Below are positions 15,567 to 24,085 of a DNA stretch of 64,000 bases, one piece after another (within the stretch, counting starts at the first letter, position 1; every line of letters starts with the position of its first letter). The notes below the pieces were generated by a model, which made no database searches, was not told the DNA's origin, and saw only the letters and a program-made list of their open reading frames with translations. A program made the translations under genes and the position numbers. This DNA comes from Sphingobacterium corticibacter (lineage in GTDB: Bacteria; Bacteroidota; Bacteroidia; Sphingobacteriales; Sphingobacteriaceae): the NCBI RefSeq assembly GCF_003076635.1, contig NZ_QDKG01000007.1, positions 103,319-167,318 on the forward strand, given 5' to 3'.

Positions 15567-15683
15567 TCTTTAGAAATAATCATTTCGGCAATTAAATTGC
15601 AGGAAGAGTTGATGTCACACGGAGACTGCCGCAAAGCGCCACACAGCAGCAGGTATTTCGAGATTTAAGGATATAAATGCACG

Positions 15684-16826
15684 ATGCTTAGGATTACTCT
15701 TTTATTATCATTGTTCTTCTTTAGTAGTTATGTACACGGTCAATTTGCGGAAAGGATTCGCAATGGCTGGGTCGGACGCTATGTGAATTCTATTATCAAT
15801 GATACCACGGCGGCCGATAAAGCTAATTTGACGATCTATCCTACATTTGCAAATGCTCCAGAAACAGGCATTGAGTTAGGTTTTTCGACGTTGAAACTAT
15901 ATTATGCTAACGGTGATACATTAAACCGATTAAGTGAAATGCAAGCTTTTACATTTTTCACCTTTAAAGGTCAGTATGGCTTACAGTTAGAAAATGCGCT
16001 ATACGGCGACAAAGATAAATGGTTTTTCTTGGGTGAAACAAAGATTCAGCGATTTCCGCTTTCTTATTACGGCATAGGTCCAGGTACATCTAAGGAAAAT
16101 CCCGCAACCGTAGATGCTTTTCAAATATCGGCCAAGCAACGCGTACTGCGAAAATTGGCAGATAATTTCTTTGCTGGACCAGAAGTGGATTTTCAACTAC
16201 TTACTGGCGTTAATTTCAAACAGCCCGAAGAGGGACAGCCATTTGATATTCCTCGCGGAGGTGAGGGCGTTAGAAATATGGGACTAGGATTTGGATTTGT
16301 ATATGATAATCGGCATAATGTATTAAACGTACGCGATGGTCTGTTTGGTGAAATTGCTTACCTTAAAACCATCAAGGGCTTTGTAAGCGAGCATGATTTT
16401 GGCACATTTAATTTGGATGTTCGTTCATTCCATAAAGTCAAAGAGAATACTGTATTTGCTTGGCAGGCATCTGGGCAATATGTACATGGAGAAGTGCCTT
16501 TTAATCAATTGGCACTTTTAGGAGGGGATCGTTTGATGCGTGGCTATTATCTTGGTCGGTATCGAGATCGAGCCATGCTAGCTGCACAAGCAGAATATCG
16601 TATTCTACCCTTTTCTTTCAGCAAGCGATTTGGAGCGGCGATATTTGGCTCCGTAGGAAATGTCGCCCCAGATTTAGGTTCTTTCCAAATGCGGAATACG
16701 CGTTTAGCAGGCGGCGTTGGTTTGCGCTTCCTACTCTTTCCAAAGAAGGATATTTACTTACGCTTTGATCTAGCATTTACTAAAGAAGGCGCGAATATAT
16801 ATATCTTCAATGGTGAAGCCTTTTAA
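15684..16826 (+). CDS. BamA/TamA (Omp85) family outer-membrane protein
   Basis: This 380-residue protein has a cleavable signal peptide (about 19 residues, ending VHGQ) followed by a sequence that reads as a beta-barrel of the bacterial surface antigen (Omp85) type. Diagnostic parts are NMGLGFGFVYDNRHNVLNVRDG, the LLGGDRLMRGYYLGRYRDR loop (the family's VRGY-like motif, here LMRGYYLGRYRD), and a C-terminal strand ending in an aromatic residue. No POTRA domains are present, so it is shorter than BamA or TamA and is probably a lone barrel of unknown cargo. It follows the histidine-rich lipoprotein gene but has its own leader. A functional link is possible but not shown. Confidence 0.82.
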   Translation: MLRITLLLSLFFFSSYVHGQFAERIRNGWVGRYVNSIINDTTAADKANLTIYPTFANAPETGIELGFSTLKLYYANGDTLNRLSEMQAFTFFTFKGQYGLQLENALYGDKDKWFFLGETKIQRFPLSYYGIGPGTSKENPATVDAFQISAKQRVLRKLADNFFAGPEVDFQLLTGVNFKQPEEGQPFDIPRGGEGVRNMGLGFGFVYDNRHNVLNVRDGLFGEIAYLKTIKGFVSEHDFGTFNLDVRSFHKVKENTVFAWQASGQYVHGEVPFNQLALLGGDRLMRGYYLGRYRDRAMLAAQAEYRILPFSFSKRFGAAIFGSVGNVAPDLGSFQMRNTRLAGGVGLRFLLFPKKDIYLRFDLAFTKEGANIYIFNGEAF

Positions 16827-16862
16827 TAAATAACTAAGAGTAATTACGCGTCCAAGATGTCG

Positions 16863-17924
16863 TCAATCTCCGATCAGATAGCCATAAGGCTTGAGCGTTT
16901 CGACTTGATCGAAGATCACTTTGAAAATGCCAAGCAAGGGTATGAATAAGACCATGCCTGCCGTTCCCCAGACCATACCACCTAACAACAACACCATAAT
17001 CGTGAAAAGTGGTCCCAACTGTACTTGGCCACCCGTAATTTTTGGTGTCAGTACGTAACTGTCCAATTGCTGAGTGACCGTAAAGAAAACCGCTACAATT
17101 ATAGGTATACTAAGCGTATCTCGCGTGATCAGCGTGTACAAGACTACTATGCCTCCGCCTGCAACAGAGCCGATGTACGGAATGACATTAATAAGTGCAG
17201 CGATGATGGAGAAGAACAGGGCATTTTCAATTCCAATAATGGTTAATCCAATAAAATAGATGATCGAAAGGATCAACACCACTAAAAAGATACCAGCAAC
17301 ATATCGGCTGGATACCCGTGTGATCTTATCAACTATTTCTTGGGTATGACCGACCTCATTATGACCAGCATATTTATCTACGATCTGTAGTACGAAGCTC
17401 TTAATTCTTCTACGGTATATCAGCATCAAGATCGTGTACACCGTGATGATCAGTAGATTTCCTAAAATCGTAACGACTGAGAACAATACACCTCCGAGCA
17501 ATTTACCTGCAGAACTAGACCAAGTAGCCACCTGCTCCTGTAGATATTCTTTTTGTTTAGAGATCGACACGTCGAAATGCTCCGAAACTAAGCTATGGCC
17601 ATGTGCAAACATGGCATTAAACTTCTTGCCTATAGATTCCATTTCAGCTCCCAAGCCGACAAGTTCGTTTACGAGCACATAGAGGACACCCACAATGACC
17701 AATAAAGTAACCAAAACTGAAATGACAGCAGCAATTCCACGCCCCATGTTCCAGCCCTCTAGCTTTCGACACACGGGCAAAAGCAACATAGCCATAAGCC
17801 CGCTAATCGCAATGGGCACTAGAAAAGCCTTAGCAAAATACATGATCAGGAAAAACAGAACGATGAAAGCTAGAACTTGATTAAAGCTTCCTAGAACGGT
17901 CATTTTTGTAGGATTGGTTTTCAT
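16863..17924 (-). CDS. AI-2E family transporter (TqsA/PerM-like)
   Basis: This 353-residue membrane protein of the AI-2E exporter family has about eight helices: two pairs near the N-terminus (about 15-100), a soluble stretch of about 50 residues, then helices from about 150 to the C-terminus. The late conserved region includes [13 protein letters not shown] and [21 protein letters not shown]. Members have been linked to autoinducer-2 export or sodium/proton antiport; the substrate here is unknown. Its ATG overlaps the stop of the pterin dehydratase gene by 4 bp (ATGA), so the two are probably co-translated. Confidence 0.9.
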   Translation of the reverse strand: MKTNPTKMTVLGSFNQVLAFIVLFFLIMYFAKAFLVPIAISGLMAMLLLPVCRKLEGWNMGRGIAAVISVLVTLLVIVGVLYVLVNELVGLGAEMESIGKKFNAMFAHGHSLVSEHFDVSISKQKEYLQEQVATWSSSAGKLLGGVLFSVVTILGNLLIITVYTILMLIYRRRIKSFVLQIVDKYAGHNEVGHTQEIVDKITRVSSRYVAGIFLVVLILSIIYFIGLTIIGIENALFFSIIAALINVIPYIGSVAGGGIVVLYTLITRDTLSIPIIVAVFFTVTQQLDSYVLTPKITGGQVQLGPLFTIMVLLLGGMVWGTAGMVLFIPLLGIFKVIFDQVETLKPYGYLIGD

Positions 17925-18154
17925 ACAGTCAATTGATCTATTGCTTTTGCTACTTGACGATCTTTATCTGTAACCCTGTGTCCACTATCATGGGTCGTTA
18001 GCCAAATTTCGACCTTATTGTATGTATTTTGCCACGTTGGATGATGATTTGCAGACTCCGCAATCAGCGCTACGCGCGTCATGAATGCAAACGCTTCAGA
18101 GAAATTAGCAAACGTAAATTTACGATACAATTGATGATCCGTTTCTTGCCACAT
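17921..18154 (-). CDS. 4a-hydroxytetrahydrobiopterin dehydratase (PCD/DCoH)
   Basis: This short 77-residue enzyme recycles the pterin 4a-carbinolamine made by aromatic amino-acid hydroxylases. The active-site pattern is intact: NHHPTW at residues 36-41 and THD at 54-56, with the YNKVEIWL strand between them. It lacks some N-terminal residues found in longer homologues, but short forms are common in Bacteroidota. No phenylalanine hydroxylase gene is in the window. It overlaps the following AI-2E transporter gene by 4 bp; the biological reason for that pairing is not obvious. Confidence 0.92.
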   Translation of the reverse strand: MWQETDHQLYRKFTFANFSEAFAFMTRVALIAESANHHPTWQNTYNKVEIWLTTHDSGHRVTDKDRQVAKAIDQLTV

Positions 18155-18222
18155 AATAGTTATTATTAAATCGTGTTTGATAAACAGACTGTATGTACGT
18201 ATTGTTTGTTATAGAGCCTACT

Positions 18223-18780
18223 TTACCGACCAGTAGGCTCCATAAGAACATCCTGAAAACGCGAAAAGGTTTGGTTTGCCATAGCTGCACTATCGGCAAA
18301 TGTACTCGGATCACTCCCTACTGTATTCAGTATGTCAACAAACTTTTCCCACATCTTAGCTGATTCATCACCATATCCAGAGAAAAAACTAAAGCCTTGC
18401 GTAATCCCATATTTTTTCAGCATTTGAACAATATACGGACCGCCCATGATCGAACCTTCTAGTACATATAGCGCACTCATAGCCTCACGCACGTTGTTGA
18501 TCGAGGGCACAATCGCTGTTGTGCTCATATCTACTTCCTCACCTAACATTTCTATATCGGCACGAATATGTGTAGAATTACGACGCTCAGAATAATCTTG
18601 CAATACATCTTCGATGTACGGTTTTATAGCCTTTTCTATTGAAGAGAAGTAGACGTAAAATTTTTTCAAAATATGCGCATAATCCTCCTCACTTCGAATC
18701 GCTTTCAATTGCTTGACCACGATTACTTCCAATGCTTGGTGCGCTTCTTTTGTATGCTCTTTTATATATTGATTTAACAT
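18223..18780 (-). CDS. Heme oxygenase-like protein
   Basis: This 185-residue all-helical protein matches bacterial biliverdin-producing heme oxygenases (HemO/BphO type). The likely proximal heme histidine is H14 in HTKEAHQALE. The distal helix carries the glycine-rich kink in ALYVLEGSIMGGPYIVQM. The enzyme would open heme to biliverdin, CO and iron, giving either an iron source or the chromophore of a bacteriophytochrome. No phytochrome gene is nearby, so iron release is the simpler guess. It lies 68 bp upstream of the pterin dehydratase gene on the same strand. Confidence 0.85.
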   Translation of the reverse strand: MLNQYIKEHTKEAHQALEVIVVKQLKAIRSEEDYAHILKKFYVYFSSIEKAIKPYIEDVLQDYSERRNSTHIRADIEMLGEEVDMSTTAIVPSINNVREAMSALYVLEGSIMGGPYIVQMLKKYGITQGFSFFSGYGDESAKMWEKFVDILNTVGSDPSTFADSAAMANQTFSRFQDVLMEPTGR

Positions 18781-18993
18781 AGTGTGCTTATCATTAATCG
18801 TTTGAAACTATTGACGCCAATATACTAGTTTTTTAGAAGGAAATGTCACCTGGTACATAGCGTCGAAATAGATAATTATAACTTTGGCTTACTTTTTGCA
18901 TCACAGTACCGACCGAAGGTTTTGCGACAATTTATTTTTTTAGCTGAAGCAGTAGATACCCTTTCGGAGATATGTACAACAAATAATAGGTTT

Positions 18994-19113
18994 ATGAATA
19001 TCAGAAATTCTATCAGTAGACAACCAAAGGCAATCCGCGATATATTGGGCAATATATCTATGCTTGCTTTAATCATCCTACTACTTTTTGTATTGGAGTA
19101 CACCGTAAACTAA
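18994..19113 (+). CDS. Possible small membrane protein (39 residues)
   Basis: This short frame starts at an ATG and encodes a basic N-terminal half (SISRQPKAIRDILGN) followed by one strongly hydrophobic helix ending in LEYTVN. The frame is open further upstream to a TTG at 18922. A TAACTTTG (-7-like) element at 18879-18886 lies on the same strand. The stop is next to the terminator of the convergent nuclease-family gene. I do not recognise it, and it may be chance. Confidence 0.3.
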   Translation: MNIRNSISRQPKAIRDILGNISMLALIILLLFVLEYTVN

Positions 19114-19161
19114 AAAATATCCCCGTTGCGATGACTTATGGTAAGTCACCGCAACGGGGAT
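19112..19161 (-). terminator. Strong terminator after the nuclease-family gene
   Basis: A 20-bp stem (one G-U pair on the minus strand) with a 3-nt loop is followed by ATTTTTTAG. It lies 23 bp past the stop of the leftward gene. Confidence 0.88.
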
Positions 19162-19183
19162 GTAAATCCTTTGAAATTATAAC

Positions 19184-20134
19184 TTAACGAACCGGAATAG
19201 TAAGTTCTGCTACTACCGGAAAATGATCTGAAGGCAACCTAGCTTCATAATCTTTGAACGACAATTCAGTCGGAAAATCCCCTTTTTTAACCTCTTTCTC
19301 GCCCGCAGCACTGCGATAAGTGTCTAATAATACCGCATATTTTTTCACCGAAATAGCTTTGCTCACAAAAATGTGGTCAATGCGACTATCTGTCCATAAA
19401 TTTGGATCGAAAGCATTGAATGTACCATTATGTGCATAACGCAATGTCGCCTGCTCATACGCGTCAGCAACATAACCAGATCCTTGTATAATTTGATAAA
19501 TAGCATTGCGTTGATCAACATTGAAATCACCCGTCCAAAGCACATCATCATCCCCTACTACATTACGAATACGTTGCAGCACCAACTTACAACTTTCTTC
19601 TCGAGCTTGCAGGCCTACGTGATCCAAATGTAGATTGAAAAACCACAACCGCTTGCCACTAGCCTTGTCTTCTAAACGTGCCCATGTGCAGATTCGAGGC
19701 AAAGCTGCATCCCAACCTTTAGATGGTATGTGTGGTGTCTCTGAAAGCCACATCACTCCTGAATCTAACAAAGAAAAACGATCTGATTTAAACACAATCG
19801 GAGCAAACTCTCCTGCCAACTTACCATCATCACGACCTACACCAATGAAAGTATACGCGGCCAACTGCTGCTTTAGATCATCAAATTGATGGGCTAATAC
19901 TTCTTGACAACCTAATATATCAAAATCGTTGTATTTAATTAACGATGTGATAACTGGCAACCTGTTTTCCCAGGCATTACCTGCGTCGCGATCGCCTTTA
20001 TTATCGTAACGTACATTGTAGCTCGCTACCTTCAGAGCGATGGAATCTTGCGCCTGCGTAGCCATTCCGGCTATCATTAGGCACAGCCAAACACTTACTA
20101 CCTTAAAGTTTGAATACCACTGTTTACTTTTCAT
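19184..20134 (-). CDS. Secreted endonuclease/exonuclease/phosphatase family protein
   Basis: This 316-residue protein has a signal peptide (about residues 1-29, ending MATQAQ) followed by a single EEP domain. The metal and catalytic motifs are ASYNVRYDN, GCQEVLAHQ, FFNLHLDHVG, WTGDFNVDQ and the final PSDHFPVVAEL. The fold hydrolyses phosphodiesters in nucleic acids, inositol phosphates or sphingomyelin; the exact substrate is not readable. I start at the ATG at 20134, because it gives a clean signal peptide and starts just after the GH92 stop at 20145, whereas longer starts would overlap GH92. It is probably co-transcribed with GH92 and could help degrade host-derived polymers (inference). 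Confidence 0.86.
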   Translation of the reverse strand: MKSKQWYSNFKVVSVWLCLMIAGMATQAQDSIALKVASYNVRYDNKGDRDAGNAWENRLPVITSLIKYNDFDILGCQEVLAHQFDDLKQQLAAYTFIGVGRDDGKLAGEFAPIVFKSDRFSLLDSGVMWLSETPHIPSKGWDAALPRICTWARLEDKASGKRLWFFNLHLDHVGLQAREESCKLVLQRIRNVVGDDDVLWTGDFNVDQRNAIYQIIQGSGYVADAYEQATLRYAHNGTFNAFDPNLWTDSRIDHIFVSKAISVKKYAVLLDTYRSAAGEKEVKKGDFPTELSFKDYEARLPSDHFPVVAELTIPVR

Positions 20135-20144
20135 CCTGTTCTTT

Positions 20145-22460
20145 TTATTTTTTAAGTTCATTCGTGAAAGAATATGGGGCATCTTCTGATGCTGTACCGC
20201 GTTGTTCATTTGGCGTTGGCGCCATGTCAAAGCTCAACTTGGCTCCTTTTTGCAAGGTAGGAATATCCAAATAGTTCTTGGAGTAATTTTTACCATTTAC
20301 TTTCAAGCTATTGACATATACATTTTCTTTTTGCTGGTTGGCGGCCGTGATCACCACCTTCTTGCCATTCTCCAGATGCAGCGTTACTTTTTTGAATTGC
20401 GGCGAGCCTAATGCGTATTGATTGGTTCCTGGCGCTACCGGATAGAATCCTAAGGATGAATAAACATACCATGCCGATGTCTGCCCATTGTCTTCATCTC
20501 CACAATAACCATCTGGCGTAGGCAAATAGAGGCGATCCATGATTTCACGAACCCAATACTGCGTTTTCCAAGGTGCTGCACTATAATTGTACAGATATGG
20601 CATATGCTGAATCGGTTGATTACCGTGGGCATACTGCCCCATATTCATAATCTGCATTTCACGCATTTCGTGAATCATACTACGGCTATTCATCCCTTCA
20701 TAGCTTGGAATGACAAATACCGTATCAAGCATAGCGGTAAACTCTTTGTTTCCGCCCATCAGGTCAATTAAACCTTGCGGATCATGGAATACACAGAAAC
20801 TCCAATGCCATGCATTGCCTTCTGTATAATCTCTAGACCATCCACTCGGATCGAATGGCGATCTGAAAGTACCATCGCTGCTACGCGCGCGCATCAATTT
20901 GGTGGATGGATCGTAGAGCTTTTTGTAATTCATCGCTCGGTCTTTGTATACCTGCAATTCATCGGCAGATTTGCCCAAAGCCTTACCAAATTGATAAATC
21001 GACCAGTCATTGAAGGCGTATTCTAATGTCCGAGCGACGTTTTGTGTGATCTTGCTATCTGTTGGGATATATCCCAAATCGTTGTAAAATGTATAACCCG
21101 CTCTACCTGTTGATGAATTGGTCGGATGGACATTATTGGCACCATGTTTCACGGCTTCCCACAACGTATTGTAGTCATAATCTCTCAAGCCAGTCATATA
21201 CGCATCCGCTACAATGGAGGCAGAGTTATTCCCAATCATCGATGCGCGGTGCCCTGGGCTTGCCCATTCTGGCAAAAAGCCACTTTCATTATACGCATTC
21301 ACTAAGCCTTCCTGCATCTGCGTATTCATCGAAGGATAAAGCAGATTCAGGAGTGGAAATAAGCTCCGGAAGGTGTCCCAAAAACCCGTATCCGTGAATA
21401 ATGGGCCGGGCAAAACCTGTCCATTGTATGGGCTATAATGCCATTGTTTACCTGCTGCATCCCATTCTGAGAAATCGCGAGGGAACAATGTGGAGCGGTA
21501 AAGGCAGGAATAGAAAGTACGTAAGAGATCCTTCCGATCGTCTTCAATCTCGACTTTTCCTAAAACCTCGTTCCAGCGATCGCGACCAGCTTTGGAAACC
21601 GTTTCGAAATCATGATCTTTTACTTCCTTCAGGTTGATTTCTGCTTGATCAAAACTAATGAATGAAGATGCAACCTTAGCAATGACTTCTTCGCCACGCT
21701 TGGTTTTAAATCCGATGATGGCTCCGGCATGATCAGTAGTTGTCGCCTTTTTGTTCGCTACCAATTGTCCATTTTCTACAATCTGCGAATAGGTAAAGGG
21801 CTTGTCAAATATGATGACAAAGTAGTTTTTGAAATTTTCGGCAACACCACCGCTGTTACGTGTGGTATATCCTTTTATCATGCGCTGTTCAGGCAAGATC
21901 TCTACGTGAGATCCTTTGTCAAATGCATCGATCACCACATAGGCACTATCTGTCTTTGGGTAAGTGATCCGAAAAATAGCGGCACGCTCTGTTGGTGTCA
22001 ATTCGGTTGTGACATCGTGATCGGCTAAGTAGACGCTGTAATAATAAGGTTTGGCTACCTCTGTCTTATGCGAAAACCAACTCGCCCGCTCATCTTGATT
22101 AAACCGAGGTTGACCGGTAATTGGCATTAAAGAGAATTGACCATAATCGTTGTTCCAAGGACTGGGTTGATGCGTTTGCTTAAAGCCACGGATTTTATCG
22201 GCTGTATAGGTATATGTCCAACCATTGCCCATTTCACCCGTTTGCGGCGTCCAAAAGTTCATTCCCCATGGTCTGGCGATCGCAGGATACGTATTTCCAT
22301 TGGACAATTCGTACTTGGACATGGTGCCAATGATGGGATCAGCAAAGTCAACCGGTTCGTAAGATTTTGATTTCTTGCTTTGCGCAAATCCCATAAATAC
22401 AGACAAGAATGCAAACATACACAGCATGCCATTTCTTATCAAGGAGTTACATTTCATCAT
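20145..22460 (-). CDS. GH92 family glycosidase (putative alpha-mannosidase), secreted
   Basis: This 771-residue protein is a glycoside hydrolase family 92 enzyme. These are calcium-dependent exo-alpha-mannosidases widespread in Bacteroidota that trim N-glycans and yeast mannans. A signal peptide (about residues 1-26, ending GFAQ) precedes the N-terminal beta-sandwich, with VDFADPIIGT and GFKQTHQPSPW, and the catalytic (alpha/alpha)6 barrel, with TDTGFWDTFRS, EGNAWHWSFCV and GNQPIQHMPYLY. GYCGDEDNGQTSAWYVYSSLGFYPV near residue 660 carries the conserved acidic residues. Its linkage preference (1,2, 1,3 or 1,4) cannot be told. No SusC/SusD pair is adjacent. The co-directional EEP protein gene follows. 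Confidence 0.93.
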   Translation of the reverse strand: MMKCNSLIRNGMLCMFAFLSVFMGFAQSKKSKSYEPVDFADPIIGTMSKYELSNGNTYPAIARPWGMNFWTPQTGEMGNGWTYTYTADKIRGFKQTHQPSPWNNDYGQFSLMPITGQPRFNQDERASWFSHKTEVAKPYYYSVYLADHDVTTELTPTERAAIFRITYPKTDSAYVVIDAFDKGSHVEILPEQRMIKGYTTRNSGGVAENFKNYFVIIFDKPFTYSQIVENGQLVANKKATTTDHAGAIIGFKTKRGEEVIAKVASSFISFDQAEINLKEVKDHDFETVSKAGRDRWNEVLGKVEIEDDRKDLLRTFYSCLYRSTLFPRDFSEWDAAGKQWHYSPYNGQVLPGPLFTDTGFWDTFRSLFPLLNLLYPSMNTQMQEGLVNAYNESGFLPEWASPGHRASMIGNNSASIVADAYMTGLRDYDYNTLWEAVKHGANNVHPTNSSTGRAGYTFYNDLGYIPTDSKITQNVARTLEYAFNDWSIYQFGKALGKSADELQVYKDRAMNYKKLYDPSTKLMRARSSDGTFRSPFDPSGWSRDYTEGNAWHWSFCVFHDPQGLIDLMGGNKEFTAMLDTVFVIPSYEGMNSRSMIHEMREMQIMNMGQYAHGNQPIQHMPYLYNYSAAPWKTQYWVREIMDRLYLPTPDGYCGDEDNGQTSAWYVYSSLGFYPVAPGTNQYALGSPQFKKVTLHLENGKKVVITAANQQKENVYVNSLKVNGKNYSKNYLDIPTLQKGAKLSFDMAPTPNEQRGTASEDAPYSFTNELKK

Positions 22461-22776
22461 AGTAGATTTTAGGCTGTCAACTCTAATTAGCTAACACGTT
22501 TTAGCAATTATACAGAATATTAGGCAATAGTAGCATTCATCGCAGAAAGATTCATAAAGATGTAATAGGGATTTTACAGGAAGATGTGATAGGGATTCAT
22601 TGCAATACGCATTACTGCAAATCGACTAAAGCAAAAAAAGTACTATGGCGAAGTCGATCTGAAAATATATGGCCGATTATGAATTCGTTATCATAACCAA
22701 AGACAACCACTCTCAAAGATGTGGTGCTTCTATATAGTAATGTGTGAGTAAATAAATGTGGGTCAGAACAGCTTGC
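22461..22776. other. 316-bp intergenic region between GH92 and ribH
   Basis: It should contain the GH92 promoter, but I see no exact TAnnTTTG element on the minus strand. The only clear structure is the direct repeat at 22558-22597. No coding frame or RNA gene is apparent. Confidence 0.5.
22558..22597. repeat. Direct repeat AGATGTRATAGGGATT upstream of GH92
   Basis: Two 16-bp copies (22558-22573 and 22582-22597) differ at one base and are 24 bp apart, about 100-140 bp upstream of the GH92 start. Direct repeats at such spacing are typical of activator sites (inference). Confidence 0.5.
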
Positions 22777-23265
22777 TTAGTAGCGACGGCTGATATGTGC
22801 CATCTGAATGGCCGTTACCGCAGCTTCATCGCCTTTATTGCCGTGTTTACCACCGGCTCTATCAATAGCCTGCTGTTCATTATCGGTAGTTAGCACCCCA
22901 AAAATGGCTGGCTTATTGTATTTTAGTCCGACATTAGCGATGCCATCGGCCACAGCACTACAAATGAAATCAAAATGTCTTGTTTCGCCTTGTATCACAC
23001 AGCCAAGACAGATGACTGCATCAAAGGCTTTATTCCGCAGTGCAATATCTGCACCAGAGATCAGCTCGAAACTGCCCGGAACTTGGATCACTTCAATATC
23101 CTGTTCGGCTACGCCGTGTGCCAGTAATTTATCAACCGCTCCAGATAGCAAAGCGCCCGTTATACTCGCGTTCCATTGCGCAACCACAATGGCAAAACGA
23201 AAACCAGCCGCATTTTGAACATTTAAATGAGAGAAATCCGATAAATTTTTAAGGCTACTTGACAT
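22777..23265 (-). CDS. ribH: 6,7-dimethyl-8-ribityllumazine synthase
   Basis: This 162-residue enzyme condenses the ribityl pyrimidine with dihydroxybutanone phosphate in riboflavin synthesis and usually forms a 60-subunit shell. Conserved elements are FAIVVAQWNASIT (substrate strand), QVPGSFELI, CLGCVIQGETRHFDFI with the catalytic histidine, and FGVLTTDNEQQAIDRAGG. I use the ATG at 23265 (MSSSLKNL). The codon five positions upstream would extend into the terminator of the preceding gene. A TATATTTG at 23277-23270 ends 4 bp before this ATG; if it is the promoter, the message would be almost leaderless. No FMN riboswitch is seen. Confidence 0.96.
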   Translation of the reverse strand: MSSSLKNLSDFSHLNVQNAAGFRFAIVVAQWNASITGALLSGAVDKLLAHGVAEQDIEVIQVPGSFELISGADIALRNKAFDAVICLGCVIQGETRHFDFICSAVADGIANVGLKYNKPAIFGVLTTDNEQQAIDRAGGKHGNKGDEAAVTAIQMAHISRRY

Positions 23266-23275
23266 ATAACAAATA

Positions 23276-23305
23276 TACAAAAAAGGGCTACTTTTCAGTA
23301 GCCCT
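23276..23305 (-). terminator. Intrinsic terminator after the TPR gene
   Basis: A 9-bp stem (AGGGCTACT / AGTAGCCCT) with a 4-nt loop is followed on the minus strand by a run of T. It lies 29 bp past the stop, just before ribH. Confidence 0.85.
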
Positions 23306-23333
23306 CCTATCTTATTTTTATAACGAAGAAACG

Positions 23334-24005
23334 TTATTTTTTTGTTTGTACACGTGCGATGTGTCCTTCAATACCAGAAGCTTCATTACTTTCTGGGAAG
23401 TCCTCTTGAATTCTTACGTAAGCAGATTCTGCTCCCTTAAAATCATTTTGCACTTCGTATACTAACGCCAGTTTTTTCAAGAACAATGGTGTTGTATAAG
23501 AATTAGTCGACTTATCGGCTGCTTTCTTATAAAATTTAGCCGCTTTATCATAAATTTTCTCCTCCGAATAAGCGTCGCCTAACAATCCGATAATCAATGG
23601 ATCGAGCACTTCACTTCCTGTCTCATTATATCTCTCTAAATGAGTGATGGCTTCTTTGAAGTTTCTTTGCTTCAAATACAATCCACCAAGATACGCATTG
23701 GCCATGTTAGCAGAAGCTGTATTAGAATACTCATCGGCAATCTCTTTTAAACCGACCAGAGAACCATCGCCTGTAATCGCTTTTTGCTGTAATGAATCGA
23801 TTGTGGCATATTGTTCTGCTTTGAACATTAGGCTAGCCGCTTTTTCAGCTCTTGGTTTGAGATACAAAAATTGGTAACCAATGTAAAGTACAATTAACGC
23901 TGCGATACCAGCAACGATAAATACGAGACTCTTGGAATTGTTTTGTATAAAAGAACCCTTGTTCAATGGGCTCTTCTCTGTATTCTTAATTTCATTCGTT
24001 GACAT
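23334..24005 (-). CDS. Tetratricopeptide-repeat membrane-anchored protein (YfgM-like)
   Basis: This 223-residue protein has a short basic N-terminus, one membrane helix at about residues 28-47 (LVFIVAGIAALIVLYIGYQFLYL), and a periplasmic or cytoplasmic part made of TPR units, such as LGGLYLKQRNFKEAITHL, LGDAYSEEKIYDKAAKFYKKA and LALVYEVQNDFKGAESAY. This layout resembles YfgM/BamD-like scaffold proteins that bind chaperones or secretory partners, but the exact role is unknown. A good promoter precedes it and a terminator follows, so it is a single-gene unit. Confidence 0.8.
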   Translation of the reverse strand: MSTNEIKNTEKSPLNKGSFIQNNSKSLVFIVAGIAALIVLYIGYQFLYLKPRAEKAASLMFKAEQYATIDSLQQKAITGDGSLVGLKEIADEYSNTASANMANAYLGGLYLKQRNFKEAITHLERYNETGSEVLDPLIIGLLGDAYSEEKIYDKAAKFYKKAADKSTNSYTTPLFLKKLALVYEVQNDFKGAESAYVRIQEDFPESNEASGIEGHIARVQTKK

Positions 24006-24027
24006 CAGTTCATACTATTTTGGAACG

Positions 24028-24057
24028 CAAAAATACACTTTTCAAAATTACATGCAA
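24028..24057 (-). promoter_or_regulatory. Predicted promoter of the TPR gene
   Basis: On the minus strand, TTG (24057-24055), a 19-bp spacer and TATTTTTG (24035-24028) fit the Bacteroidota consensus. The start site would be near 24023, about 18 nt before the ATG. Confidence 0.6.
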
Positions 24058-24085
24058 CAAAATTGGCTATAATTTGCAAACTTAT

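Larger units (their letters stand above)
15374..15683. other. 310-bp intergenic region before the BamA/TamA-like gene
   Basis: It holds the terminator of the lipoprotein gene (15411-15449) and an AT-rich 23-bp perfect palindrome (15544-15566). I see no open reading frame or RNA gene and no exact TAnnTTTG element. The promoter of the next gene therefore remains unplaced. Confidence 0.6.
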
